From Vallitaleaceae bacterium (lineage in GTDB: Bacteria > Bacillota > Clostridia > Lachnospirales > Vallitaleaceae), in assembly GCA_028277605.1 (NCBI GenBank), contig JANQFZ010000073.1, positions 1-33,999 of the forward strand: a DNA stretch of 33,999 nt, read 5' to 3'. How positions within the stretch are numbered: position 1 is the stretch's first letter; each line of letters begins with the position of its first letter. The position numbers and the translations under genes were made by a program. Under the pieces are notes generated by a model that did no database searches, was not told the origin of the DNA, and saw only the letters and a program-made list of their open reading frames with translations. This document shows, piece by piece, positions 17,595-26,107 of the stretch.

Positions 17595-18299
17595 ATGAAA
17601 GAGTACGAAATTATTATTAGACTTATTCTAGCAATAGCAGTAGGTGGATTAATTGGGTATGAAAGATCTTATAAGAATAGACCTGCTGGATTTAGAACAC
17701 ATATTCTGGTATGTGTTGGTGCTGCTATTATTTCGTTGATTCAATTAGAAATAGTGAATCATACCAATGCCCTGCTTATAAGCAATCCAGATTTAATCCA
17801 TGTCCTCAAGGTTGATATTGGACGAATGGGTGCACAAGTGATTACAGGAGTTGGTTTTTTAGGAGCTGGAACTATAATTAGGGAAAAAGGACTTGTTAAA
17901 GGCTTGACGACTGCGGCTTCTGTATGGGCAGTTGCTTGTATAGGATTAGCCATTGGATTGGGTATGTATTTTATTAGTATTATCTCTACAGCTAGCGTTT
18001 TTATAGCATTGGTCATACTAAAGAAGGTAGAAGAAAGATTTATTGATAAATCATATATGTTTGATTTAGAAATGAGTTATAAGGCGGAAACAGACTTTAT
18101 AAAAAATTTACAAAAGTACTTGAGAGTGAAAAACATAAGAGTCCAAAATATATGTATAGACGATAAAGAATCTAAAAGGGAATTAACTAAAAGCCAAAAA
18201 ATAGTCTATACTGTAATAGCTCCCAAATATATCGATAAAACAAGAATTATACAGGATATAAGTCAAACCAAAGGTATGATTAAAATAAAAGCACTATAA
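17595..18299 (+). CDS. MgtC/SapB family membrane protein
   Basis: The 234-residue protein has the MgtC family N-terminal membrane domain of four to five helices (about residues 5-145) with the signature GGLIGYERSYKNRPAGFRTH and IGRMGAQVITGVGFLGAGTII, followed by a soluble ACT-like C-terminal tail of about 80 residues. MgtC proteins are linked to survival in low Mg2+ and to control of ATP synthase or phosphate uptake in pathogens; in Clostridia their role is not established. The start has AAAGGA seven bases upstream. A TATAAT at 17516-17521 could be its -10 but lacks a good -35. The next gene follows after 68 bases with no terminator seen. Confidence 0.85.
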   Translation: MKEYEIIIRLILAIAVGGLIGYERSYKNRPAGFRTHILVCVGAAIISLIQLEIVNHTNALLISNPDLIHVLKVDIGRMGAQVITGVGFLGAGTIIREKGLVKGLTTAASVWAVACIGLAIGLGMYFISIISTASVFIALVILKKVEERFIDKSYMFDLEMSYKAETDFIKNLQKYLRVKNIRVQNICIDDKESKRELTKSQKIVYTVIAPKYIDKTRIIQDISQTKGMIKIKAL

Positions 18300-18367
18300 T
18301 GAGTATAAAAAATACAATCCTTGAAAGAATAGGTAATAAGTAGATTTTATAAAAAAGGAGTAACTTC

Positions 18368-19042
18368 ATGAGTCCACGTACATTTAGTAGAATACCAAAG
18401 CATATAGGCATTATACCTGATGGCAATAGAAGATGGGCAGTTGATAATAATCTGCATAAACAGGATGGTTATGCCCATGGACTATCACCAGGATTTCAAC
18501 TTTATGAGCTTATGATAAAATACGGCATTAAGGAAGCTACTTTCTACGGTTTTACAAAGGATAATACAAAAAGACCCAAAGCACAAACATCAGCATTTAC
18601 TAAAGCTTGTGTTGAGGCAGTTGAGAATTTAGCAGATAGAGATGCCAATCTACTGGTTATAGGGAATACCAAATCCAGTGTTTTTCCTAAGCCTCTCTTA
18701 AAATATGCTAACCAACGGGTGAAATTTGGACGAGGACTAATTAATCTCAATTTTTTGGTTAACTACGACTGGAATTGGGATCTTAGCCATGCTTATAATG
18801 GTAATAATAACCCTCTTCAAACTAATTTTGATTTAATAAGTCATATTGGTTCTAATGATATTTCAAGAATGGATTTAATTATACGATGGGGTGGTAGAAG
18901 ACGATTAAGTGGCTTCTTACCCGTTCAATCAGTCTATGCAGATATCTATATCGTCAACCAATATTGGCCTGATTTTCAGGAGGAGCAGTTTATTGATGCT
19001 CTGAAATGGTATCAAACAACAGATATTACGTTGGGAGGCTAG
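18368..19042 (+). CDS. Divergent cis-prenyltransferase (UppS family paralogue)
   Basis: The protein resembles undecaprenyl diphosphate synthase, which extends farnesyl diphosphate with isopentenyl diphosphate units. The catalytic Asp and phosphate-binding motif appear as PDGNRRWA (D18) instead of the usual MDGNGRWA. GFTKDNTKRP replaces FSTENWKRP. R173 and the RLS triplet (R179, S181) keep the spacing of the pyrophosphate-binding R194 and R200-x-S202 of the E. coli enzyme. At 224 residues it is shorter than typical UppS (about 250) and it is not next to frr or cdsA, so it is probably a second, specialised enzyme. The RTGGE block is changed to RWGGR, so product length or substrate may differ. 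The start has AAAAGGAG seven to eight bases upstream. Confidence 0.8.
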   Translation: MSPRTFSRIPKHIGIIPDGNRRWAVDNNLHKQDGYAHGLSPGFQLYELMIKYGIKEATFYGFTKDNTKRPKAQTSAFTKACVEAVENLADRDANLLVIGNTKSSVFPKPLLKYANQRVKFGRGLINLNFLVNYDWNWDLSHAYNGNNNPLQTNFDLISHIGSNDISRMDLIIRWGGRRRLSGFLPVQSVYADIYIVNQYWPDFQEEQFIDALKWYQTTDITLGG

Positions 19043-19064
19043 TTCTCCCATTGGTACATAAAGG

Positions 19065-19751
19065 CTATGCTAGAGCATTAAATGGACGTATACAATCTAT
19101 TGTATCAATTTTTGAGTTATTGACTAAGGTAGATACTCTATAACCATGCATCTGTGAAGCTGGATACGATGTCAGTAATGATTTTAAAATAACGCTGTTT
19201 TTTACGGTTGTATCCATCCATAGCTTTTCTTTTTCTTGGTCTAATATAACAGGCATTCTATGGTGAATATTTGCCATAAAAGCGTTAGGCTGGGTGGTTA
19301 AAATAGAACAGGAGTAAAAGACTTCATTTTGCTGTTTATAAGATGTCCATAAGCCAGCTAAAGGGAAAAGCTTCTGATCTTCCAATTGTATTCTTATAGG
19401 AATTTTCTTATCATCAAAAGTTGTCCATTCATAAAAGGAATCAGCAAGAATAACACATCGTCTGTGTAAAAAAGAGTGTTTATATGCAGGTCTTGTATCG
19501 ACTGTTTCTGCCTTGGCATTTATCATTTTATAGCCTGTTTTTTTATCTTTAGCCCAAGGCGGTACAAATCCCCAGTTCAATTCTCCAAAACGATATGCTT
19601 CTCCATCATGAATGACAGCTAACACTTTTTGACCGGGTGTAATATTATATCTAGGCTGATAGATGATTTTGGGCACAAATATCTGGTATCTTTCTTGCAA
19701 AATATCTAAAATTGCCTGTTCATCAAGCGTTAGTGTTAATCTACCGCACAT
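19065..19751 (-). CDS. SRAP domain abasic-site processing protein (HMCES/YedK type)
   Basis: SRAP proteins form a thiazolidine DNA-protein crosslink with abasic sites in single-stranded DNA through the amino-terminal cysteine exposed after Met removal. The 228-residue protein starts MCGRLTL, so Cys2 is in place, and the other active-site residues are visible: N78 in MINAKAET, E108 in DSFYEW and the histidine of HHRMPVIL (about 163-164). Length matches YedK (222). AGGAGG lies five bases before the start. It converges on the cis-prenyltransferase gene, 22 bases away. Confidence 0.93.
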   Translation of the reverse strand: MCGRLTLTLDEQAILDILQERYQIFVPKIIYQPRYNITPGQKVLAVIHDGEAYRFGELNWGFVPPWAKDKKTGYKMINAKAETVDTRPAYKHSFLHRRCVILADSFYEWTTFDDKKIPIRIQLEDQKLFPLAGLWTSYKQQNEVFYSCSILTTQPNAFMANIHHRMPVILDQEKEKLWMDTTVKNSVILKSLLTSYPASQMHGYRVSTLVNNSKIDTIDCIRPFNALA

Positions 19752-19786
19752 AGTGTCCTCCTAATAAATATCATCATTTTAAAACT

Positions 19787-19815
19787 ATTATAGCATTGGA
19801 TAGACTAAGTTTAAA
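19787..19815 (-). promoter_or_regulatory. Extended -10 promoter of the SRAP gene
   Basis: On the minus strand TGC precedes a perfect TATAAT (19792 down to 19787), an extended -10. TTTAAA (19815-19810) sits 17 bases upstream as a weak -35. It overlaps the end of the neighbouring small gene, so the SRAP gene may be expressed both alone and by read-through. Confidence 0.5.
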
Positions 19816-20062
19816 CGTCTTTTTTTTGGATACCAATTCTTTTATCATAGCCGCAATGAGGACAGTAGTATAAGTGAATACAAGTATCTGATATGATATC
19901 ATTGGATACTTGTGGGAGGTAGGGACTGTAATTATCATAATAATCATCTACCTTACCTCCATCAACCATCATAGTGCCGCATTTGGGACACGGAAAGACA
20001 TAGTTGGTTAATCCGTTACACTGTGGACATATCTTATGATCTTCTTCTGAATGGATGGACAT
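19811..20062 (-). CDS. Small multi-cysteine zinc-binding protein, unknown function
   Basis: This 83-residue protein has seven cysteines, six of them in three CxxC pairs: C12-x2-C15, C25-x2-C28 and C67-x2-C70 (the last within YYCPHCGYDKR), plus C61. Together with nearby histidines these could bind two zinc ions. No signal peptide or membrane segment is present. The start has GAAAGGAATGG upstream. It lies on the same strand as, and just upstream of, the SRAP gene (59-base gap), so the two may be co-transcribed. I do not recognise a named family with confidence. Confidence 0.75.
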   Translation of the reverse strand: MSIHSEEDHKICPQCNGLTNYVFPCPKCGTMMVDGGKVDDYYDNYSPYLPQVSNDIISDTCIHLYYCPHCGYDKRIGIQKKDV

Positions 20063-20255
20063 ATATTACCATTCCTTTCTTAAATTTTACATAAATATAA
20101 TAGCTTGGGTTAATATGTAGTATTTGAAATTATATATTTTTTATTATGATTTGTTGTAGAGATTGGATTTATTAAATAGTGGTGTCTCTTTTGTGATAAA
20201 TGTGAACGATACTAAATACATTTTAATGTAGCTTTGTATTAACTCTGTACAGTAG

Positions 20256-20284
20256 TTGCCAATTTATACATAGCATGCTATAAT
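20256..20284 (+). promoter_or_regulatory. Extended -10 promoter of the chemoreceptor gene
   Basis: TTGCCA (20256-20261), 17 bases, then TGC-TATAAT with TATAAT at 20279-20284. Start of transcription would be near 20291. It resembles a sigma-A promoter; no flagellar sigma-D motif (TAAA ... GCCGATAA) was seen. Confidence 0.75.
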
Positions 20285-20298
20285 TTATTATATTATAT

Positions 20299-20305
20299 TG
20301 TCGAA
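20299..20305 (+). promoter_or_regulatory. 0A box just downstream of the chemoreceptor transcription start
   Basis: An exact TGTCGAA starts about 8 bases after the predicted start site of the chemoreceptor transcript. Bound Spo0A~P at that place would block RNA polymerase, so repression at the onset of sporulation is the natural reading. Binding is inferred. Confidence 0.45.
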
Positions 20306-20361
20306 TTTTGCATATTTTTCTATTATCTAGTAACCAGTGTCTAATCTCAAAGGAGGATCTT

Positions 20362-22410
20362 ATGAAAAGTATAAATGGTAGGTTAATTTTTTGGTTTTCT
20401 ATTTGTATGAGTCTCATATTAGTTATCATCAGTATTCTAAATTACAACGCAGCCAAAAACAAGCTAGAAGAAGAAATAAAAATTAAAGAGACTCTCAATG
20501 TAAAAAAAATATCAAATGATATTGATAGAAATATTAAAAGTGCTGAAAGCGTTGTTAAAACAATATCATCCATGAGCCAAGAGTTAAACTATCATAATGA
20601 TAATTATGATAATGTAAAGTCATATTTAACAAACAGCTTTGGTAATGTTTTGAACAACAATGAAGATTTAGAAACAATTTATACTTTTTATAAGCAAGAA
20701 ATGCGGGTAAGTACTGAGGTTCCTTATGTATGTATTTTAAGAGATGAAAATAGAAAGCCAACAGTATTTGAGCAATCTTTTGAAGAATTTCCTTATTGGG
20801 AAAAGGAATGGTATAAAATAGGTAAAAGTAACTTAAGTTTTAAATGGACGGAACCCTATTATGAAGATACCACAGGAAGAACACTTATCTCTGGAGTAAA
20901 GAAGCTAGTCAATGATAAAGGGGAATTCATAGGGGTATCAGGAATAGACTTTCATTTGACCAAAATACAAGAAATTGTGAATGAAATAGAGCTTGAAGAA
21001 GGAGGATTTTCCTTTTTATTATCTAATGATGGTACATACATCTATCATCCAAACGAAGAATTTATAATGAATAATAATATCAATGACGAAAGCGGAGGAC
21101 TATCTACAGTCAATGAAGGAATTAGTAAAACCAAATCAGGAAATACATTAATTCGTTATAATGATAAAGATTATTATGTTTTTTATAATGCTATTGAGTC
21201 AACCGATTGGACGATAGCGATAGCTTATCCCAGGTCTATTATTACAAAAGCCCTTACGAACCTCCTAATCATAGATATGGGAGTAATAGTTTTAGGAATA
21301 ATATTAATCATAATTGTATCCATGATAATAAGCAGAAGACTATTAAAGAATATAAGCATAGGTATGAAAGCCTCTGGGGCACTTTCAAAAGGTGATTTGA
21401 CAAATGATTTTAAGATAAATTCAAAAGATGAAATAGGAACATTGGTTAATGAAATTAACTCGTCAATAAAGGTTGTTAAGGAAATAGTATCCTATATAGA
21501 TAAGGACGTTGTAAGATTTGAAGGTATGGCTTCCGAGTTGGCAAATACAAGTAAGAACTTGAGTATAAAATCAAGCACAACAATAGAGAAGATTAAAGAA
21601 GTTCAAAAAGATATCTCAATAGAAAATGAGAATATCGTTGACGTGTATAGTAATTTTGAAGAAGTCTCCAGTTCAATGGATGAAATATATTCAACGTCTC
21701 ATGAAAATATTAACAAAATCGTAAAAAGTGTTGAATATGTGCAAGGTACAAAAAATATAATAGAGAAATCGATAGTTCAATTAAACAAAGTTGTAAAACT
21801 GGTTGATTTCTCAGTATTATCAATTAACAAATTAGAAAAGAGAACTCAACAGATAGAAGATACCCTAGGATTTATATCAAACATATCTAACCAGACGAGT
21901 CTCTTATCATTGAATGCTAATATTGAAGCAGCAAGGGCTGGAGAATTAGGTAAGGGATTTGGTGTCGTTGCAAATGAAATTAGAAATTTAGCAGATGAAT
22001 CATCGGACATTGTTACTAAAATAGAAGCTCTAATATCGGATATAAATAAAGAGACAAAAGAAACGATAGAAACGATGAATATGGATGTACAGGAAACAAT
22101 AGAACAATTAAGGCTGATAAATGAAACCAGTCAAAATATGGATGCTGTAATGGCCAATTTTGAAGAATTTATCAATTTCTCAAAAAGATTAAATTCTATG
22201 ATTAAAAATCAAGCTAATTTTAGTAAGGTCACCAATGATTGTCTTTCTGTCATTTCAGCTTCTTCTGAAAAGATAGAGTCGTCAGTAGATGATATATATA
22301 GTTATACAGTCGCTCAAGAAGAAATAGTTGATAGTCTGGGTGAAAGATCAGAGAGCCTTAATGATATTTCTAAAGATCTAAAACAATTAATATCTAAATT
22401 TAAAGTTTAA
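20362..22410 (+). CDS. Methyl-accepting chemotaxis protein with extracellular dCache-type domain
   Basis: This is a transmembrane chemoreceptor that signals to CheA/CheW. I start at ATG 20362 (682 residues), which has AAAGGAGG upstream; the frame is open for 18 more codons without a ribosome site. Order of parts: membrane helix 1 (about 8-27), a large extracellular sensor (about 30-295) with double-Cache features such as [28 protein letters not shown] and GVSGIDFHL, membrane helix 2 (about 300-325), HAMP, then a long coiled-coil signalling domain whose conserved tip (about 510-550) reads [20 protein letters not shown] and continues into [15 protein letters not shown]. The R-W-Y type amino-acid-binding motif is not complete (EKEWY), so the ligand is unknown. 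No che genes are adjacent. Confidence 0.93.
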   Translation: MKSINGRLIFWFSICMSLILVIISILNYNAAKNKLEEEIKIKETLNVKKISNDIDRNIKSAESVVKTISSMSQELNYHNDNYDNVKSYLTNSFGNVLNNNEDLETIYTFYKQEMRVSTEVPYVCILRDENRKPTVFEQSFEEFPYWEKEWYKIGKSNLSFKWTEPYYEDTTGRTLISGVKKLVNDKGEFIGVSGIDFHLTKIQEIVNEIELEEGGFSFLLSNDGTYIYHPNEEFIMNNNINDESGGLSTVNEGISKTKSGNTLIRYNDKDYYVFYNAIESTDWTIAIAYPRSIITKALTNLLIIDMGVIVLGIILIIIVSMIISRRLLKNISIGMKASGALSKGDLTNDFKINSKDEIGTLVNEINSSIKVVKEIVSYIDKDVVRFEGMASELANTSKNLSIKSSTTIEKIKEVQKDISIENENIVDVYSNFEEVSSSMDEIYSTSHENINKIVKSVEYVQGTKNIIEKSIVQLNKVVKLVDFSVLSINKLEKRTQQIEDTLGFISNISNQTSLLSLNANIEAARAGELGKGFGVVANEIRNLADESSDIVTKIEALISDINKETKETIETMNMDVQETIEQLRLINETSQNMDAVMANFEEFINFSKRLNSMIKNQANFSKVTNDCLSVISASSEKIESSVDDIYSYTVAQEEIVDSLGERSESLNDISKDLKQLISKFKV

Positions 22411-22423
22411 TGGTATCACTAAC

Positions 22424-22441
22424 AATAGTTGCTATTTTTTT
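22424..22441 (+). terminator. Weak terminator after the chemoreceptor gene
   Basis: AATAG (22424-22428) and CTATT (22432-22436) form a five-base stem with loop TTG, running into seven T (22435-22441). The stem is short, so termination may be partial. Confidence 0.4.
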
Positions 22442-22468
22442 GAAAAAACTCTTGTTTTATGGTATAGT
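22440..22468 (+). promoter_or_regulatory. Promoter of the two-component/rluA/queG/recU operon
   Basis: TTGAAA (22440-22445), 17 bases, TATAGT (22463-22468), with TGG immediately before the -10 giving an extended -10. The first gene starts 34 bases after the -10. Confidence 0.75.
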
Positions 22469-22501
22469 AACTTTGATATCAATAACTTTGGAGTGGTTAA
22501 C

Positions 22502-23182
22502 ATGAAACATATCTTTGTTGTGGATGATGAAAGAGATATAAGGGAGCTTATCAGGAAGTATCTTGAAAAAGAAGGTCATAAGGTAACAACCTTTTCTGAC
22601 GGTACAACGGTTTATGATGAAATGATAAGGCTTGACCCTGATTTAATTGTTATGGATATTATGATGCCGACGATGGATGGATTAGATCTATGTAGGAAAA
22701 TAAGAAAAAAATCAGAAATCCCTATAATTTTTGTCTCTGCAAGAGGAGAAGAAATAGATAGGATATTAGGATTAGAACTAGGGGCCGATGACTACCTTGC
22801 TAAACCTTTTAGCCCTAGAGAGCTTCTAGTTAGAATTAAAAACATATTTAGAAGATTGGACAAACAAAACACAAGTGATGTTGAACGGCATATGAAAATA
22901 AAAGACGTTAAGCTTTACCAGTCTAGAAGGTATGTTGAGATAAGTGAGCAAGTACTCAAGCTAACGACCAAAGAATTTGATGTATTATCTTATCTTATGG
23001 AAAATAAAAATATGCCTATAAAAAGAGAACAACTGCTTGAAAAAATTTGGGGATTCGATTATTACGGTGAGAATAGAATTATAGATGATGTCATAAAAAG
23101 AATTCGTAAAAAGCTTAAAGATATGTCTTCAGATTTAGAGATTACAACAGTCTGGGGGTTTGGCTATAAAATTGAAGCTTAA
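22502..23182 (+). CDS. Response regulator, OmpR/PhoB family
   Basis: This is a DNA-binding partner of the kinase encoded next. I use ATG 22502 (226 residues) with GGAGTGG five bases upstream; the in-frame GTG at 22493 lies inside that ribosome site. The receiver domain has the acidic pair VDDE, phosphoacceptor Asp in VMDIMMP (about 51), the conserved Ser/Thr in FVSARGEE and Lys in YLAKPFSPREL. The C-terminal winged helix has LTTKEFDVLSYLMENKN and the wing WGFDYYGENRIIDDVIKRIRK (start of this block only). No specific signal can be named. Confidence 0.94.
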   Translation: MKHIFVVDDERDIRELIRKYLEKEGHKVTTFSDGTTVYDEMIRLDPDLIVMDIMMPTMDGLDLCRKIRKKSEIPIIFVSARGEEIDRILGLELGADDYLAKPFSPRELLVRIKNIFRRLDKQNTSDVERHMKIKDVKLYQSRRYVEISEQVLKLTTKEFDVLSYLMENKNMPIKREQLLEKIWGFDYYGENRIIDDVIKRIRKKLKDMSSDLEITTVWGFGYKIEA

Positions 23183-24518
23183 AATTGGAAGTAAAGTTAT
23201 GGTCAGCTATCTAGCTGTATTGTTTGTTATGTTTATTATTTTTATGTTCCTATCTAATGTACTGATACACAGATATATTCAGAGAGAGGCTCGAGACGGT
23301 CTTAAGCAGCAAAGTGAATACCTTAAAAAAGTAGTTAATGAGAGTTTTTTTAATAGGAGAAAAGACCTAAAGAATAATCCGGAATTAGCACCTAACTTTA
23401 GAATATTGAGCCGAATCATCAATGCTGATTTTATTATCTATAATAAAGATAATAGAATTATTCTGAAAAGCTCTAAGGATATTGATCAGCAGATCATTTA
23501 TTTGATGAGTCAAGAAGATAAAAGTGAATACATCACCTATAAAGAAACCGTAACAAGTTCAAATGGGGACATTATGGGATATATTCTACTTTTTACTAAA
23601 CTCAAAAATGTACAAGCCTTTCAACAATCTATTGTAGGCACTATAATGATTAGCATGATTGTTGCCATTTTGGTTGCTTTATTATTCTCTTATTTTATTC
23701 AGCGTTCCATAACCAATCCAATTAAAAAGCTAAAAAAAGATATGAGTAGTATTTCTCTAGATGAAGATTACACGTTTAACCCAATTACAACAGGGGATGA
23801 AATAGAAGATTTATATCACGGATTTAAAAATATGGTGAACAGACTAAAATTAAATGTAGATGAGCGAAGACGTTTCTTTCAAAATGCTTCGCACGAGCTA
23901 AAAACTCCATTAATGTCAATACAAGGCTATGCTGAAGCTATAAGAGATGGTGTGGTAGATGGCTATGAGGTTGACGACAGTCTAGACATAATTATACATC
24001 AAAGTAAGCGATTGAAAATGACTGTGGATGATATCCTATATTTAACAAAGCTTGAAAACACACCTGAGAATTATAATTTCGAAACGGCAAATATCGTTGT
24101 TACCATAAAAAAAATCGTAAAAGAGTTTAATAAGATAGCGCAAGATAAGCAGATAAACATTGAGTTAATCCATTCCTCAGAGAAGATTATTTCTCAGATT
24201 GATGTTGAAAAATTCCGTGGTGTAATTACTAATATCATTAGTAATGCTTTAAGATATGCAGAGCATAAAATAACCATAGCTATGAGCAGTGATGAAGGGA
24301 TGTATGCTATCCATATCACGGATGATGGTGTAGGATTCTCGTTTAATGAGGAGAATAAGGTGTTTGAACGCTTTTATAAAGGAAAAAATGGGAATTCAGG
24401 TATTGGATTAACCATTGCAAAAACAATTGTACAAGAGCATGGTGGAACAATCAGAGCCTACCAGAACCAACCCAAAGGTGCTGGTTTTGAAATTAAGCTG
24501 CCTGTTAAGCTGTCATAA
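23160..24518 (+). CDS. Sensor histidine kinase
   Basis: This membrane kinase pairs with the preceding regulator. The frame opens at TTG 23160, overlapping the regulator by 23 bases. TTG 23172 and ATG 23199 (with GGAAG seven bases upstream) are alternatives, and I cannot decide between them; a charged KLKLKIGSK before the first helix favours an upstream start. Counting from 23160: helix 1 (about 14-35), an extracytoplasmic domain of some 120 residues, helix 2 (about 158-180), HAMP (about 181-232), HisKA with phosphoacceptor H245 in QNASHELKTPL, and HATPase_c with N-box ITNIISNALRYAE, DDGVGFS and GNSGIGLTIAK. The signal sensed is unknown. Confidence 0.93.
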   Translation: MAIKLKLKIGSKVMVSYLAVLFVMFIIFMFLSNVLIHRYIQREARDGLKQQSEYLKKVVNESFFNRRKDLKNNPELAPNFRILSRIINADFIIYNKDNRIILKSSKDIDQQIIYLMSQEDKSEYITYKETVTSSNGDIMGYILLFTKLKNVQAFQQSIVGTIMISMIVAILVALLFSYFIQRSITNPIKKLKKDMSSISLDEDYTFNPITTGDEIEDLYHGFKNMVNRLKLNVDERRRFFQNASHELKTPLMSIQGYAEAIRDGVVDGYEVDDSLDIIIHQSKRLKMTVDDILYLTKLENTPENYNFETANIVVTIKKIVKEFNKIAQDKQINIELIHSSEKIISQIDVEKFRGVITNIISNALRYAEHKITIAMSSDEGMYAIHITDDGVGFSFNEENKVFERFYKGKNGNSGIGLTIAKTIVQEHGGTIRAYQNQPKGAGFEIKLPVKLS

Positions 24519-24537
24519 AAGAAAGAAGGAAAAACCT

Positions 24538-25104
24538 ATGAAAATCTCTAAAGGGGAGTATGGCTATATTAAAGAACAGAAAAAAACTCAATTGTTATAC
24601 TCTATTGGTAGTTTAATACTTATTGTAACATTCAATGTATTATCTACCTTTATATTGGATTATTCAAAATTATTTACATTAATTTCCATATTGTTTGTAC
24701 TGCCCTTTGCACAGCGTTTTGTTAAGCTGATCCTTCTTATACGCTATAAAGAAAATAGTAGATTAAAAGATACAAGGCTTAATACCGCTACGGATAACCT
24801 TAAAGCTCTCTATTCATTGATAATGACAGCAGGAAACAGAACTATCTATTTCGATAGCATCATTTTGAGTGATAAAGAGGTTATTCTACTAAAATTGGAC
24901 ATAAAGGGTAAAACAGATGGTAAAGATAAAATTGAATGGGCAAGAAAACTATTTCAAATAACAGGGCATAAGGTTAAGGTTTCATTTTTTAATGACCTTG
25001 CAGAACTGCTAAAGTATATACAAAACAATTCAATTGATTTCAGTCGATTGAATACAGATAAGCAAACAGAACTAGAACGGATTGTATTAAGCTACACAAT
25101 TTAA
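24538..25104 (+). CDS. Membrane protein of unknown function
   Basis: I place the start at ATG 24538 (188 residues), with AGAAGGA seven bases upstream; the longer frame overlaps the kinase and has no ribosome site. The protein has a charged N-terminus (KISKGEYGYIKEQKK), two hydrophobic segments (about 17-42 and 44-65), and a soluble C-terminal part of about 120 residues with no cysteines. The soluble part has some alternating hydrophobic pattern (TIYFDSIILSDKEVILLKL) but no motif I recognise. It lies 19 bases after the kinase and 28 before rluA, clearly in the same operon. Genes like this are seen next to rluA in other Clostridia as hypothetical proteins. Confidence 0.75.
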   Translation: MKISKGEYGYIKEQKKTQLLYSIGSLILIVTFNVLSTFILDYSKLFTLISILFVLPFAQRFVKLILLIRYKENSRLKDTRLNTATDNLKALYSLIMTAGNRTIYFDSIILSDKEVILLKLDIKGKTDGKDKIEWARKLFQITGHKVKVSFFNDLAELLKYIQNNSIDFSRLNTDKQTELERIVLSYTI

Positions 25105-25132
25105 AAAAGCTATGCCTATTTTTGGAGGAAAC

Positions 25133-26107
25133 ATGAGAGAAATTGTTATATCTGAAGAAGAATCCAATCAACGAGCGGATAAATTCATACTAAAGTATTT
25201 AAATCAGGCCTCAAAAGGGTTTATCTATAAAATGTTAAGAAAAAAAAGAATTAAACTCAATCATAAAAGACTAAGTGGTCATGAGATACTGAACGCTAAC
25301 GATGCTTTGCAATTCTATTTGTCAGAGGAAACCATCAACAAATTTAGTCAAGTGATGGTAAAAGAGGTTAAGATTACCTTTAGTATCATATATGAAGATG
25401 AACATATTTTAGTCTGCAATAAACCGATTGGGGTTATGTCACAACCCGATGGTTCAGACAAGCCTTCCTTAGTTGATGAAGTGAATACTTATCTAGTACA
25501 AAGCAAGTCTTATCAACCAGAAATAACCAAGGGTTATCGTCCGGGAATATGTAATCGATTAGATAGAAATACGAGCGGCATTATATTGGTTGGTAAGCAC
25601 ATGAAGGCACTTCAGGACTTAAATCAACTGATTAAGGCACGACAAATTGACAAATATTATAAGGCTATTGTGGCTGGGAAAATAGATCAGACAAAAGAAA
25701 TGGAAGCTTATCTAGTAAAGGATAAGAAAAGAAATAAGGTACAGATTTATAACACAATGGTACCTGATAGCAGCCATATTGTAAACCATTTTAAAAGGCT
25801 CGCTTATAATAAAGGCTTCTCATTGGTAGAAATCAAACTTATAACGGGTAAAACACATCAAATAAGAGCTCATTTAGCTTATGAAAAGCATCCTATACTA
25901 GGGGATTATAAGTATGGGGATAGGACAATTAATGAGCCATTTAAAAAGAATGGTTTACAGTATCATTTACTCCATGCATATAAGATACAATTTCACGAAA
26001 TAGATGGATTATTCTCTTACCTAAGCAAAAAAACATTTTATGCACCAGAACCACAATTGATGCATCAGATAGGGTTACAGCTTTTTGAAAAAGAGATGAT
26101 GACATGA
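25133..26107 (+). CDS. RluA family pseudouridine synthase
   Basis: This enzyme isomerises uridine to pseudouridine in ribosomal or transfer RNA. The start ATG 25133 (324 residues) has GGAGG five bases upstream; the seven codons before it in frame are unsupported. An N-terminal S4-like RNA-binding domain (about 8-75, QRADKFILKYLNQASKGFIYKM) precedes the catalytic domain with NKPIGVMSQPDG and the catalytic Asp of CNRLDRNTSGIILVGK (D144). The motif GKTHQIRAHLAYEKHPILGD is also canonical. It resembles RluC/RluD-type enzymes, but the target uridine cannot be assigned. Its stop overlaps the queG start (ATGA). Confidence 0.93.
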   Translation: MREIVISEEESNQRADKFILKYLNQASKGFIYKMLRKKRIKLNHKRLSGHEILNANDALQFYLSEETINKFSQVMVKEVKITFSIIYEDEHILVCNKPIGVMSQPDGSDKPSLVDEVNTYLVQSKSYQPEITKGYRPGICNRLDRNTSGIILVGKHMKALQDLNQLIKARQIDKYYKAIVAGKIDQTKEMEAYLVKDKKRNKVQIYNTMVPDSSHIVNHFKRLAYNKGFSLVEIKLITGKTHQIRAHLAYEKHPILGDYKYGDRTINEPFKKNGLQYHLLHAYKIQFHEIDGLFSYLSKKTFYAPEPQLMHQIGLQLFEKEMMT

